64,000 bases of DNA from Thiosulfatihalobacter marinus. GTDB taxonomy: Bacteria > Pseudomonadota > Alphaproteobacteria > Rhodobacterales > Rhodobacteraceae. Numbering within the stretch: position 1 is the stretch's first letter; each line of letters opens with the position of its first letter. Below the pieces are notes generated by a model that did no database searches, had not been told where the DNA came from, and saw nothing but the letters and a program-made list of their open reading frames with translations. The translations under genes were made by a program, and so were the position numbers. Below are positions 1 through 9,296 of the stretch, piece by piece. The stretch covers positions 124,001 through 188,000 of the forward strand of contig NZ_JAECRZ010000007.1 in NCBI RefSeq assembly GCF_016019955.1, written 5' to 3'.

Positions 1-1171
1 AGGACGCCCGGGCAAGCCGCGCGAACAGCGTGCCGATTCCGGCCCGATCGACATTGGCAAAGGCAATCCGAAGCTGATTCCGGCCCGCCGGATCGGAACC
101 AGGCATGAACATGGTGCCCGGCAGGCACAACAGGTGGTGATCGCGCACCAGCGCCGGGGCAAGCTGGTCCGAGGGCATGTCGAACGGGTGTTCCAGATAG
201 GCGAAATAGGCCCCGGCTCCCATCAGGCGCCAGCCCCGTGCGGTCAGGCGCGGCATCGCTTCGCCAATCGCGGCGCGCCGGTCGAGAATCTCGTCGCGCT
301 CGCCGGCCAGCCATTGCGACAGGTTGCGCATGCCCCAAAGGGCGGCGTGCTGGCCCAGCTGGTTGGGGCAGATGGTGACGGTGTCGAGAAACTTCTCGAC
401 CTGGCCAAGCAAAGCCGGATCGGCCACCATGGCGCCCACGCGGTGCCCGGTCAGTCGATAGGCCTTGGAAAAGGAATACAGCTGGATCAGCGTATCGGCC
501 CAGTCCGGATCGCGGAACAGGCCATGCGGTGCGCCGCTTTGCTTGTGGAAGTCCCGGTAGGTTTCATCGACGATCAGCCGCACGCCCCGCGCGCGGGCCA
601 ATTCCAGGAACGCCTGTACCAGCTTGCCCGGGTACTCCACGCCGCCCGGATTGTTCGGCGTGACCAGCACAATGGCGCGGGTGCGCGATGTAATCAGCGC
701 GGCGGCGCGGTCCGGATCGGGCAGCAGATCGTCCCCCGTGGCCAGCGGCACCGCTTTCAGACCCGCCATGTCCAGCCACATCTTGTGATTGAAATACCAC
801 GGGGTGGGTAAAATGATCTCGTCGCCTTCGCCAGCCAGGGCCGTGATCGCCGCGCAGAACGCCTGGTTGCAGCCCGACGTGATCGCAACATTTGCCGCGT
901 TGATCTCGCCGCCATAGGCCGTCGACCACTGGCGCGCCACTTCGGCGCGCAGATCGGGCAGGCCCAGCACCGGGCCATAAAGATGCGCCTTGTCCAGGTT
1001 CAGCGCCGTCTCCGCGATGTGTTGGCGCAGGGCGGCGGGCGGCGGATCGACAGGCGCCGCCTGGCTGACATTGATGAGCGGCATTTGAGGCGTGAAAGTC
1101 ATCCCGTCCAGCCAGCGGCGCGCCTCCATGACCGGTGGCGCAAAGGTTGTCGCGGTACGGGGCAGGGTCAT
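1..1171 (-). CDS. PLP-dependent aminotransferase, class I/II (3' end outside window)
   Basis: The frame is open through base 1, so the last residues lie outside the window; about 390 codons are visible, close to the usual family length. Fold-type I landmarks are present: PNNPGG near residues 172-177, DETY near 202-205, and the PLP lysine in YSFSKAY at K236, followed by R244. The start ATG at 1171 is preceded by GGTGAG. It transfers amino groups between an amino acid and a 2-oxo acid in the cytoplasm; the substrate cannot be deduced. A copy of the dispersed intergenic repeat lies between it and the downstream end of gpt. Confidence 0.85.
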   Translation of the reverse strand, partial: MTLPRTATTFAPPVMEARRWLDGMTFTPQMPLINVSQAAPVDPPPAALRQHIAETALNLDKAHLYGPVLGLPDLRAEVARQWSTAYGGEINAANVAITSGCNQAFCAAITALAGEGDEIILPTPWYFNHKMWLDMAGLKAVPLATGDDLLPDPDRAAALITSRTRAIVLVTPNNPGGVEYPGKLVQAFLELARARGVRLIVDETYRDFHKQSGAPHGLFRDPDWADTLIQLYSFSKAYRLTGHRVGAMVADPALLGQVEKFLDTVTICPNQLGQHAALWGMRNLSQWLAGERDEILDRRAAIGEAMPRLTARGWRLMGAGAYFAYLEHPFDMPSDQLAPALVRDHHLLCLPGTMFMPGSDPAGRNQLRIAFANVDRAGIGTLFARLARAS

Positions 1172-1241
1172 CGGCTCACCTTTGCAATAACATTACGGGC
1201 GACCCTAAGGGCCGCCCGCGAATGGGGCAATTCCCCCATTT

Positions 1242-1266
1242 CTTCATTTTGCCGGAAATACTTCCG
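1242..1266 (-). repeat. dispersed 25-bp intergenic repeat, copy 1
   Basis: Reverse-strand copy of the repeat that begins CCGGAGTATTT and ends GCAAAATGAAG, lying between the aminotransferase start and the gpt stop. Other copies are listed separately. Confidence 0.65.
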
Positions 1267-1299
1267 CCGGAGGCATCCCGCCGCCGCAACGGGCATTGC

Positions 1300-1803
1300 T
1301 CAGTCCGTTCCGCGATAGGGTTCGACATATTGCAACGCCATGTCCCATGGGAAGAAAATCCACGTATCCTGCGACACTTCGGTGATGAACGTGTCCACCA
1401 TCGCACGGCCCTTGGGCTTGGCATATACCGTGGCGAAATGCGCCTTGGGATAAAGCTGGCGCACCAGTTCCAGGGTCTTGCCCGAATCCACCAGATCATC
1501 CACCACCAGGATGCCGGTGCCATCCCCCATCATCTCCTTGTCAGGGGATTTCAGCACGACGGCCTCACCCTGGCTTTGATGGTGATAGGATTTCACGCTG
1601 ATCGTATCAACGGTGCGCACATCCAGTTCGCGCGCCACGATCATCGCCGGGGCCATGCCGCCACGGGTAATGGCGACGATCGCTTTCCAGGCGCCGTCAT
1701 CCGGGCCATGTCCGTCCAGCCGCCAGGCCAGCGCGCGGCTGTCGCGGTGAATCTGGTCCCAGCTGATGTGAAACCCTTTCTCGTGGGGCAGACGTTCGCT
1801 CAT
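1300..1803 (-). CDS. gpt: xanthine phosphoribosyltransferase
   Basis: Purine salvage enzyme of 167 aa that joins xanthine or guanine to PRPP to give XMP or GMP in the cytoplasm. The PRPP-binding signature [10 protein letters not shown] sits at residues 101-110 and the AITRGG loop near 44-49, as in Gpt/XGPRT proteins. A longer frame opens at 1827, but ATG 1803 has a strong GGAGGAAATGAG leader and sits directly after the fabI stop, so it is preferred. It lies 1 nt downstream of fabI on the same strand, suggesting co-transcription. Confidence 0.85.
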   Translation of the reverse strand: MSERLPHEKGFHISWDQIHRDSRALAWRLDGHGPDDGAWKAIVAITRGGMAPAMIVARELDVRTVDTISVKSYHHQSQGEAVVLKSPDKEMMGDGTGILVVDDLVDSGKTLELVRQLYPKAHFATVYAKPKGRAMVDTFITEVSQDTWIFFPWDMALQYVEPYRGTD

Positions 1804-1804
1804 C

Positions 1805-2623
<819 letters not shown>

Positions 2624-2743
2624 CCCCGAATACTCCGTCGCAAAATTTGTTATCAGCCCCCTTTAGGCGATAGAATCTGTTGCATCAAGTGCGCCGGGCG
2701 GCATGAATGGCGCGGCGACACCGATAAACGGGCGGAGAGGCTG

Positions 2744-3349
2744 ATGAGCGACAGAACCGGAATTTTTGCAGGCGACGATCCGTTTGTCATCGCGCGGGCC
2801 TGGCTGGCCGAGGCAGAAAAAAGCGAGATGAACGATCCCAACGCGATTGCACTGTCGACGGTGGATGCCGACGGGCTGCCCAATGCGCGCATGGTCCTGC
2901 TAAAGGATATCGAGGGCGGGGCCTTTGTGTTCTATACCAATTACGGCAGCGCCAAGGCGCGTGAAATCGACAGCGCCGGCAAGGCGGCCTTTGTCATGCA
3001 CTGGAAATCCTTGCGGCGCCAGATCCGGGTGCGCGGGCGGGTCACGCGAGAAGAGGGGCCGCAGGCGGATGCCTATTACATGTCGCGGTCGCTCAAAAGC
3101 CGGCTGGGGGCCTGGGCCTCGCGGCAGTCCCAACCGCTGGGATCGCGCACGGATTTGATGGCGCAAGTGGCAAAAATTACAGCCCGGCACGGCCCCAATC
3201 CGAAACGGCCGCCGTTCTGGGGCGGCTATCGTATCGTGCCGCTGGAAATCGAGTTCTGGGCCGATGGTGCGTTTCGACTGCATGACCGGTTCCGCTGGCG
3301 CCGGGAAACCCCTGAAATGGCTTGGGAAATTGACCGCCTCAACCCGTGA
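2744..3349 (+). CDS. pdxH: pyridoxamine 5'-phosphate oxidase
   Basis: FMN-dependent oxidase that turns pyridoxamine/pyridoxine 5'-phosphate into PLP, the final step of vitamin B6 synthesis and salvage. The 201-aa protein shows the family blocks [10 protein letters not shown] (FMN/PLP site), [10 protein letters not shown], and the C-terminal [10 protein letters not shown]...WEIDRLNP that closes the active site. ATG 2744 follows GGAGAGG; the frame extends much farther upstream but that extension is antisense to fabI. Length is slightly under the E. coli enzyme (218 aa), lost at the N-terminus, as is common in alphaproteobacteria. Confidence 0.93.
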   Translation: MSDRTGIFAGDDPFVIARAWLAEAEKSEMNDPNAIALSTVDADGLPNARMVLLKDIEGGAFVFYTNYGSAKAREIDSAGKAAFVMHWKSLRRQIRVRGRVTREEGPQADAYYMSRSLKSRLGAWASRQSQPLGSRTDLMAQVAKITARHGPNPKRPPFWGGYRIVPLEIEFWADGAFRLHDRFRWRRETPEMAWEIDRLNP

Positions 3350-3451
3350 CGCTCACGTGACGTGAATTGCAAAGCCTTGAAAGGGCTGTCATTTTTCCCT
3401 TGCCGCCGTAGGTGATTTGCCGCAGAGTCCCGGCCATCATGGGGATGATAA

Positions 3452-4000
3452 ATGAACAAGGTTGAGGCTTTGACGACGACAGAAGATGGCGTCACGAAAA
3501 TCGTTGGTGAAGTAAAATGGTTCGATCCCGTAAAGGGGTTTGGCTTTGTCGTGGCGGATAGCGGTGGCCCCGATATCCTGTTGCACGCCAACGTATTGCG
3601 CAATTACGGGCAAAGCTCGGTCGCGGATTCCGCGCGGGTGGAACTTGCGATCCAGGAGACCGAACGCGGGGTTCAGGCGGTGGAGGTGTTTCGTATCGAT
3701 CCACCCCGCCAGCAATCGCCCGTTCCGCTTTCGGATTTCGAACATCTGGACGAAGAGGCCATTCGCGCGGCGCCGCTGGAGCCGGCGCGGGTGAAGTGGT
3801 TCGACAAGGGCAAGGGCTTTGGCTTTGCCAACGTGTTTGGCCGGGCCGAGGACATTTTTGTACATATAGAAGTGCTGCGCCGGTCCGGCCTGTCGGATCT
3901 GCAACCGGGCGAGGCGTTGGCGCTTCGGGTGATCGACGGGCAGCGGGGGCGCATGGCAACAGAGGTGATGGCATGGGAAAACGCGGTATCGCGGGAATAG
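3452..4000 (+). CDS. two-domain cold-shock protein
   Basis: A 182-aa protein with two cold-shock (OB-fold) domains in tandem. The first spans roughly residues 16-80 and has RNP1 KGFGFV at 28-33; the second spans roughly 110-180 and has KGFGFA at 121-126. An acidic linker (residues 90-108) separates them. Such proteins bind single-stranded RNA/DNA as chaperones; fused double-CSD proteins of this length are typical of alphaproteobacteria. The stop codon lies 28 nt inside the next gene, so the two are probably translated from one mRNA. Whether it is cold-induced cannot be seen. Confidence 0.9.
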   Translation: MNKVEALTTTEDGVTKIVGEVKWFDPVKGFGFVVADSGGPDILLHANVLRNYGQSSVADSARVELAIQETERGVQAVEVFRIDPPRQQSPVPLSDFEHLDEEAIRAAPLEPARVKWFDKGKGFGFANVFGRAEDIFVHIEVLRRSGLSDLQPGEALALRVIDGQRGRMATEVMAWENAVSRE

Positions 4001-4479
4001 GGCAAGCGCGTCGCGCGCTGGCATTGCTGGCGCTGACGATCTGGGCGCTGAGCGCGGGGCTGGTGCGCGCCGAGACCTGCGCGCCGGGTGCGCTTTTCAT
4101 CCGGGGCGATTGGGGGCAGGCGCGGTTCAGTGTCGAAGTGGCCGATACCGAGGCCGAGCGCGCGCGCGGGTTGATGAACCGCCCGTCCATGGCCTCGAGC
4201 GCAGGAATGCTGTTTGTGTATCAGCGCACCGGGCGTGTCGCCTTCTGGATGCGCAACACGCTGATCCCGCTGGACATGCTGTTTGCAGACGAACGCGGCG
4301 TGGTCACGCGCATTCACAGCAACGCGATTCCTTTGGACGAAACCCCGATTCCCGGCGGCGACGCCATTCGGTATGTGGTGGAAATCAACGGCGGTCTGGC
4401 CCGCGCCATGGGCATCACGGAGGGCAGCCAGCTGCACCATCCCGCACTGGAACAGGACCGGGCGGCCTGGCCGTGCTGA
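3973..4479 (+). CDS. DUF192 family exported protein
   Basis: A 168-aa protein with an N-terminal signal peptide (basic MGKRG..ARR followed by ALALLALTIWALSAGL and a cleavage-like VRA-E near residues 30-34). The remainder is the DUF192 domain: RARGLMNRPSM, then AFWMRNTLIPLDMLFAD, then the GGDAIRYVVEINGGLA end. The biochemical function of the family is not established. The start ATG 3973 lies within the 3' end of the cold-shock gene. tRNA-Pro follows 55 bp downstream. Confidence 0.8.
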   Translation: MGKRGIAGIGQARRALALLALTIWALSAGLVRAETCAPGALFIRGDWGQARFSVEVADTEAERARGLMNRPSMASSAGMLFVYQRTGRVAFWMRNTLIPLDMLFADERGVVTRIHSNAIPLDETPIPGGDAIRYVVEINGGLARAMGITEGSQLHHPALEQDRAAWPC

Positions 4480-4534
4480 GCCGCGTTTTGGGGCTTTTCA
4501 ATTGCGGTCAGCAAGGGTAGACAGCGGCACGGTC

Positions 4535-4611
4535 CGGGGCGTAGCGCAGTCTGGTAGCGCACCTGTTTTGGGTACAGGGGGTCGCAAGTTCGAATCTTGC
4601 CGTCCCGACCA
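4535..4611 (+). tRNA. tRNA-Pro (anticodon TGG)
   Basis: A complete cloverleaf can be folded: acceptor CGGGGCG/CGTCCCG, D arm GCGC..GCGC, anticodon loop TTTGGGT with TGG, T arm GCAAG-TTCGAAT-CTTGC and encoded CCA. The last 46 nt (4566-4611) are repeated exactly at 14998-15043, so the element supplies the present 3' half and the original 3' half now lies at the far end. Confidence 0.95.
4566..4611 (+). repeat. attL core (46-bp direct repeat)
   Basis: Starts at the TTTTGGG of the anticodon loop and ends with the tRNA CCA; identical to 14998-15043 over all 46 positions and different immediately on both sides. This defines the site-specific integration junction. Confidence 0.95.
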
Positions 4612-4676
4612 AATAACAAATAAAAAACAACAAGTTACGGAAGCTCGGTTTTACCGGGTTATCCGTGATTTGGTTT

Positions 4677-4696
4677 TAGTATCCACATAGTATCCA
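4677..4696 (+). promoter_or_regulatory. left integrase arm-type sites (two TAGTATCCA)
   Basis: TAGTATCCA occurs at 4677-4685 and 4688-4696, 11 bp apart in the same orientation. The same pair with the same 11-bp spacing occurs at 14860-14879 beside the integrase gene. Paired identical nonamers at both ends of an element are what an arm-binding tyrosine integrase needs for its attP arms. Confidence 0.75.
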
Positions 4697-4702
4697 AATC
4701 AC

Positions 4703-5131
4703 TCACTTAGTAGCTGAACGCACCTTCTGAATGATTTCCCCCAGCACTGCCCTGCGGGCCGCTTCAAGCTTGTGATCCCGTGGGGCATCGCCATAGGCGC
4801 GGCTGCGGTAATACGCCACAACCTCTTTCAGCTTGGTGAAGGTGTCCACGGTCACGCCCTTGGCCAACAGGGTTTCGGCCCGTTCAGGTCGCAGCAACAG
4901 GAACAGTTCGGTGAATTGAGAATGGGCCACGGGGTTGCGGATTGTGGCCCGCATATCGGGGGCAAGTGCCTTGTAGTCATCGGGGCTGAACCTGTTGGGG
5001 TCAGGCTGGGGTTCCGCCATGGACGGGGCCGGGGGCACGTAATTGCCGATTGCCGCAAGCTGTGCGTTCCGTCTGGCCTCTTGCGCAGGATGGAAGGCAA
5101 AGGGGGCGATTACTTGACTTCTGCCGGGCAC
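4703..5131 (-). CDS. satellite distal gene, 142-aa protein of unknown function
   Basis: Last gene of the head operon, ending 6 nt from the left arm sites. No family was recognised. The start is GTG 5131, overlapping the 3' end of the preceding gene by 22 nt. The N-terminal third is proline-rich (PPAPSMAEPQPDPNRFSP) and the rest looks alpha-helical (RPERAETLLAKGVTV..LKEVVAYYRSRAYG). By position it could be a neck/tail-adaptor, a packaging factor or a helper-interference protein; nothing in the sequence decides. Frame is intact and codon use matches the neighbouring head genes. Confidence 0.7.
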   Translation of the reverse strand: MPGRSQVIAPFAFHPAQEARRNAQLAAIGNYVPPAPSMAEPQPDPNRFSPDDYKALAPDMRATIRNPVAHSQFTELFLLLRPERAETLLAKGVTVDTFTKLKEVVAYYRSRAYGDAPRDHKLEAARRAVLGEIIQKVRSATK

Positions 5132-5379
5132 TGCATCGGTCCTAACTTGTCGGCAATGTTGCGCAGCGATTGCAGGTCTTGGGTGGTGCCTGTGCCCTTG
5201 CGGTACACGGTGGCCAGCCTGCGCAGTTCGAATATCTCAGGATCGGTGAAGCCTTGCAGCCTCAGAGCCGGAACGCCCTGTGCGCTGGCAACGTCCAACA
5301 GTTCCCCCAGATAGGCCCGCCACTCGGCATCTGTGGCGGTTACGTGGGGCTTTTGCGGTATCTGGGGGTTCGGGTTCAT
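5110..5379 (-). CDS. satellite distal gene, 89-aa protein of unknown function
   Basis: Small, probably helical protein (DAEWRAYLGELLDVASAQGV..DPEIFELRRLATVYRKG) with no recognised family. Its ATG overlaps the stop of the 126-aa gene by 4 nt and its own end is overlapped by the next gene, so it belongs to the head operon. The size and charge would fit a small terminase subunit or neck protein, and no TerS was found elsewhere in the element, but this is only a positional guess. Confidence 0.7.
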   Translation of the reverse strand: MNPNPQIPQKPHVTATDAEWRAYLGELLDVASAQGVPALRLQGFTDPEIFELRRLATVYRKGTGTTQDLQSLRNIADKLGPMQCPAEVK

Positions 5380-5756
5380 AGCGTATCGTTCCGAATGTCT
5401 GGGGCGGTTTCCATGGCCTGAGCGATGTAGGACACGGTTGCGCCCAAGGCGTCAGAGGCCCGCACCTCTTGCGGTGCGTACCAAGTGTTTCCCAACAGGA
5501 TCAGGTGCGAACTATCCGGGGGGTTCTCGGTGATCACGCACACCACGGTGCTGCCCTGATACACTTGGGAAATGGTGAACGTGGTTTCCGGTTTCAGGTC
5601 GCGGTATCCATAGGTGATTTCCCGCAGATCAAAACGGTATTCGCCATTGGCCAGCAGGGGATTGCCGTCAATGTCCAGCGCGTGTTCGTAAATGCGGGCA
5701 TCCTGCCAAGCCGGATTGAACCTTGCAGCGCGTTTCAGGTTGGCGGCGTGGCTCAT
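5376..5756 (-). CDS. satellite head-operon protein, possible head-tail adaptor (126 aa)
   Basis: A 126-aa mostly beta-strand-like protein (NGEYRFDLREITYGYRDL..TTFTISQVYQGSTVVCVITE..SSHLILLGNTWYAPQEVRA) directly downstream of the portal gene with a 4-nt ATGA overlap. Small beta-rich proteins beside the portal are usually neck components that close the portal or present it to a tail. That role is inferred from position and composition; no family motif was recognised. Confidence 0.7.
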   Translation of the reverse strand: MSHAANLKRAARFNPAWQDARIYEHALDIDGNPLLANGEYRFDLREITYGYRDLKPETTFTISQVYQGSTVVCVITENPPDSSHLILLGNTWYAPQEVRASDALGATVSYIAQAMETAPDIRNDTL

Positions 5757-6829
5757 TTTTCGGCCCCCTCTTGCTGGGGCTTCGGTTCAGGCTGGGGCTT
5801 CGGCTCGGGGATGTTCACACCACGCCAGCCCACCAGTTCCATGGCGGTTTGCACGGGAACACCAGCCTTCACCAATGTGCCGACAGATCGGGCACGGCCT
5901 GCGGTGTCTGCGCTCATCATGTCGTCGCTGTTCAGGGTGGCCACGTTCAGCTTGTCCTTGAGTTCCGGCAGAAGCTGACGCCCCAGCGGTTCCAAGGTCT
6001 GAATGGCAAACAGCCTGTAGGCTTCCCGCATGGCCCCAGCGTTGCCCGATGCAGTCACCAGTGCCGGGGGAATACCGCAAGCACTCAGAACCCGATTGTG
6101 CAGGCTGTCCGTCGCCGGGTTCAGGTCCATTCGTTGCAGATCGGGGGTGAGTTCGACGCGGCGCAGTTCGCTGCGATCCCCGCCGGTCTGGTGGCCGAAG
6201 TCTTGCTTACTCAGGACGGTGGCCAGCGATCCGGTGCGCAGCCCCGACAGAACCTTGCTCTGCTGTTCCTCGGGTATGTTTGCCGACATGGGTAACAGGC
6301 CCTTGCCTGCCATCGGCATGGCCCCCGATATGGCGGCTTCCACTTCGGCCATGAGCGTGGGCGACAGGCCCATGAGGGTGAACGGGCTTCGCCCCTTCCA
6401 AGGCTGCGCCGGGTCCGGGTTGATCCTGAGCTTGAGCACCTCGGGTTCAATGGCCCTGACGCTCTCTGTGGCGTTCACGCGGGCGATATGCAGATGATAG
6501 CGCCCGTTGCCGAGTTCATCCCAGTACGCCACCGGCACCAGCTTGGCCACGCCCTGTTCAATGCGGATATGCCAGACGCTTTCCCCCCGGAGGCACAGGT
6601 CAAGGCCAATCGCCCCCATCACGTCAGGGGTCAGCAGATCGGCGGGGGCTGGGGTGATCATGGTGAAGCCCCGCGACCACATGCCCACACAGGTGGCGAC
6701 GGTGGCAGACAGGGCCGCAGAACCGTCCGATTGCAGGTTGCGGCGTCTGGCGTCGATGTAAGTCTGCGTCACGTTCGGAAAGCCGCTGCGCTGTTCCAGA
6801 TCGGGTTTCTTCCTGAATGGCCAGATCAT
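5753..6829 (-). CDS. phage portal protein (HK97 type)
   Basis: Dodecameric ring at the capsid vertex through which DNA is packaged and ejected. The 358-aa protein has the portal hallmarks: MIWPFRKKP start, SATVATCVGMWSRGF, QGVAKLVPVAYWDELGNG, the YHLHIARVN wing, FAIQTLEPLGRQL and an FNSDDMM-like C-terminal segment (LNSDDMMSADTAGRARSV). The C-terminus has PEPKPQPEPKPQ repeats. It is slightly short for the family (usually 380-450 aa). Its ATG overlaps the stop of the connector gene by 4 nt. Confidence 0.88.
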   Translation of the reverse strand: MIWPFRKKPDLEQRSGFPNVTQTYIDARRRNLQSDGSAALSATVATCVGMWSRGFTMITPAPADLLTPDVMGAIGLDLCLRGESVWHIRIEQGVAKLVPVAYWDELGNGRYHLHIARVNATESVRAIEPEVLKLRINPDPAQPWKGRSPFTLMGLSPTLMAEVEAAISGAMPMAGKGLLPMSANIPEEQQSKVLSGLRTGSLATVLSKQDFGHQTGGDRSELRRVELTPDLQRMDLNPATDSLHNRVLSACGIPPALVTASGNAGAMREAYRLFAIQTLEPLGRQLLPELKDKLNVATLNSDDMMSADTAGRARSVGTLVKAGVPVQTAMELVGWRGVNIPEPKPQPEPKPQQEGAEK

Positions 6830-7386
6830 TGCCGCACCTCACTTGCCAAGAGAATGCCCGCACCGGAGGCCCAGAACAGGCCCTGCAAGCCTTCACGGGT
6901 CAGGCTGGTGTCGCCAGCGGTTTGGTTCTTGAATTCCCGCCTGTGGGGCATCTGGATCATTTGATACAGGGCGAGATTCCGCACGGCTTGCAGCACGTTG
7001 GCGCTGGGGGCCGGTGGTGTCACGGTGCTGGTTTGTGTCAGCCGGTAGAGCGTCCACGGCACCAGTTCCACCAGACCGGCAGACGGAATGTAGGTTTCGC
7101 TGTGCGAGAGCCACGAACCGTTCATGTAAACTTCAATGGTCAGCCCATCCGGATACGGGTAGCGGGGCCAGCGGTAAGCCTGTTCCCGTGCGACTTTGAC
7201 AATCACCTTGCCCGTTTCGACAGGACGAAAGGCACGGTTGCAGAAAGTTTCAGCCTGTATCCAGCTTGCGGCAAGCATGGCAGCGGCTTCGACTTCGGAC
7301 GTGCCCGCCTCAAGGGCCACTTCTGACGCCACGATACCAGCCGGGGCATCGCCATAGGTGAATTCGGTTTCCAGCACTTCGATCAT
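6826..7386 (-). CDS. phage head-tail connector (gp6-like)
   Basis: A 186-aa protein resembling HK97 gp6-like DNA-packaging/connector proteins: N-terminal helical stretch (SEVEAAAMLAASWIQAETFCNRAF), central segment with PDGLTIEVYMNGSW, and the typical NVLQAVRNLALYQMIQM helix near residues 125-145. These proteins form a ring under the portal that joins head to tail. It lies between protease and portal with 4-nt overlaps on both sides. In a satellite this ring must fit a helper-phage tail, so it is one of the genes expected to set helper range. Confidence 0.75.
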   Translation of the reverse strand: MIEVLETEFTYGDAPAGIVASEVALEAGTSEVEAAAMLAASWIQAETFCNRAFRPVETGKVIVKVAREQAYRWPRYPYPDGLTIEVYMNGSWLSHSETYIPSAGLVELVPWTLYRLTQTSTVTPPAPSANVLQAVRNLALYQMIQMPHRREFKNQTAGDTSLTREGLQGLFWASGAGILLASEVRQ

Positions 7387-7970
7387 GGCAGAATGATCCT
7401 TCTATGCGGCTGGTGAATCTGTGCCCGTTCCAAGGCCCGCAATTCGGCTTGGGATTGCTCATAGGCGGGTCGCGTCACCAGAGAGAGTTCGTAAAGCACC
7501 AGCGCAGACAGTTTGCGGATCATCACGCCGGGGTTGCCGGGTTCGGGTTCCAGCCGTTCGGCATCGGGCACCACGTCCTTGGGGGGCACTCTGAAACCGG
7601 GTGACACGCCCGCCACCAGACCAGAGGCCAACAAGGCCAAGGCGTCTTGCACATGGCTGGCCTTTTCTGCGGCTTCGGGGATGGTCGCGCGGAATTCCAG
7701 CGACGTTTCGCTGTCCTGAAACTCAAGACTGCCCGCCCTGCGGCTGGCCAAGGGCTTGTCGAAGCTGTGACCCAACAGCAGGTGAACTTCCCGCGTGTCA
7801 TCTTGCAGTGTGAAGTCGAACGCCCCCGGCTCGATTTCTTCTTTTCGGACGGTGCCACGATCTGCCAGCACAGCCCAAGTGTTGTAAGGGAAGCGGCCCA
7901 CAATCGTGGGTCGCCCCCCTTGTTGCCGCACCTCTAGGGATTGTGCGGCCCATATGGTGCGGCGTTCCAT
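7383..7970 (-). CDS. HK97-family prohead protease
   Basis: Serine protease that trims the capsid N-terminus and then itself during prohead maturation. The 195-aa protein carries the two catalytic landmarks of the family: histidine in LLLGHSFDKPLAS (H68) and serine in VAGVSPGFRVP (S123), with the usual preceding EEIEPGAFDF. The start ATG 7970 shares one base with the capsid stop (TAATG), so the two are translationally coupled. Having its own protease implies the element matures its own heads. Confidence 0.9.
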   Translation of the reverse strand: MERRTIWAAQSLEVRQQGGRPTIVGRFPYNTWAVLADRGTVRKEEIEPGAFDFTLQDDTREVHLLLGHSFDKPLASRRAGSLEFQDSETSLEFRATIPEAAEKASHVQDALALLASGLVAGVSPGFRVPPKDVVPDAERLEPEPGNPGVMIRKLSALVLYELSLVTRPAYEQSQAELRALERAQIHQPHRRIILP

Positions 7971-9238
7971 TATGCGCGGTCCTGCACGTTTTCCAGTTTC
8001 AGGAAATGCGTGCTCAGGCGCTGGAACAGCAGGTCAACGAACGCGAACGCGGTGATAGCGATCTTGCCCGTCTTGCTTTCGCTGTAGGGGTCAATCACCA
8101 GTTCCACGCTGCCCCATGTCGGCATGAAGGCATGGCCCCCGGTTGCCGACAGGTACACGTTGCTTGCGCCCTTGCCGGTGGCATCCCGTGCGCCCTGTGC
8201 GCTCACCTGTTGCGACCAGACGCCAGAGAAACCCGCAGACTTGAAGCGGTCGTATTCGCTCACAGCGGTGCCGGTGATCAGGCTGTCAATCAGGGTCTGG
8301 CGAACGATAGGTGCACCAGCGAAGTTGATCCCCGATGCATCCGACAGTTTGGCGCTTGCCCAAAGGGTCGTTGCCTGGAGGTGTAGTTCGGTGAAGCTGG
8401 CCACGTCCGACACGTCGATTGCCCGCGCCCCGGTCAGAGCGTTTTCAAGGCCCGTGGGCTGGTCATTGGCCCCGGTGCCTTGGAAGGCTGCAAGGTCGAT
8501 ACCTTCCCGCATAACCTCCGCCAGATCACGGCGCAGAATGCTTTCAATCGCCGGGTTCTGTTTCGCGGCCTGACGGGTCACGACATAGCGGGCATTCGCG
8601 GTCTTGATGGTCGGGGTTTGGCTGGTGGTGGTGATTGCGGCGGCATCGCTGCCCAAACCTTCGGCCACCCACGACATTGAACCGCCCCCGGTGATTTCAG
8701 GGAACGCCGGGGTGCCCGACACCTGAATGGCCTTTACGCCAAACCGTGCAGCTGCCGACCCTTCGAAGAACCGTTGCAGGTGGTTCATCACCGGACGGCT
8801 GGCCAGTTCCTGCGACGTGCCCGCGCTGGCATCGGTCACGGCATCGGCGCGTTCTTCCAGATCGAACACGGCCCACGGCACTTGAACGCCACCCTTCTGC
8901 GACGGCCCATTGCGCTGTTCCAGTTCCTGCGACACTTCCAGTTCGCGGCCTTCCAGCGGCTTGCCTTCAGTCACAGAAGCGGCCAGCCCCGACAGGCTGA
9001 ATTGGCGGCATTCGCGGTCAAAGTCGGTTTCGGCCTTGTCCGGTTCCTTGATCTTGTCGCGTTCCTCGTTTTCGAGGATCAGAGCGGTCCGCAATTCGAC
9101 TTCGGCCCCCTGATAGGCATCGGTGAGGTTGCGCAGTTCTGTGCGACCCTCATCGTTGATTTCTTCGGCCTTTTGGATTTCGGCCATACGTTCCCGGCGC
9201 TGCGACTGCGCCAGTTGGATTTCATGCGACTTCAACAT
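7970..9238 (-). CDS. major capsid protein (HK97 fold)
   Basis: A 422-aa capsid subunit. Residues about 5-60 are a charged coiled coil (AQSQRRERMAEIQKAEEIND) acting as the scaffolding delta domain to be removed by the adjacent protease. The mature part has the usual blocks: GGGSMSWVAEG, ARYVVTRQAAKQNPAIESIL, FQGTGANDQPTGLEN, and the C-terminal KIAITAFAFVDLLFQRLSTHFLKL. ATG 9238 is preferred because GAAGGAAA lies just upstream; a TTG five codons earlier overlaps that leader. Its presence separates this element from classical PICIs, which remodel the helper capsid. Confidence 0.92.
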   Translation of the reverse strand: MLKSHEIQLAQSQRRERMAEIQKAEEINDEGRTELRNLTDAYQGAEVELRTALILENEERDKIKEPDKAETDFDRECRQFSLSGLAASVTEGKPLEGRELEVSQELEQRNGPSQKGGVQVPWAVFDLEERADAVTDASAGTSQELASRPVMNHLQRFFEGSAAARFGVKAIQVSGTPAFPEITGGGSMSWVAEGLGSDAAAITTTSQTPTIKTANARYVVTRQAAKQNPAIESILRRDLAEVMREGIDLAAFQGTGANDQPTGLENALTGARAIDVSDVASFTELHLQATTLWASAKLSDASGINFAGAPIVRQTLIDSLITGTAVSEYDRFKSAGFSGVWSQQVSAQGARDATGKGASNVYLSATGGHAFMPTWGSVELVIDPYSESKTGKIAITAFAFVDLLFQRLSTHFLKLENVQDRA

Positions 9239-9296
9239 GTCAGTTTCCTTCAATTTCCGTGGACTTCGGGTGGTTCGGGGGGCAACGGTTCTCAGG

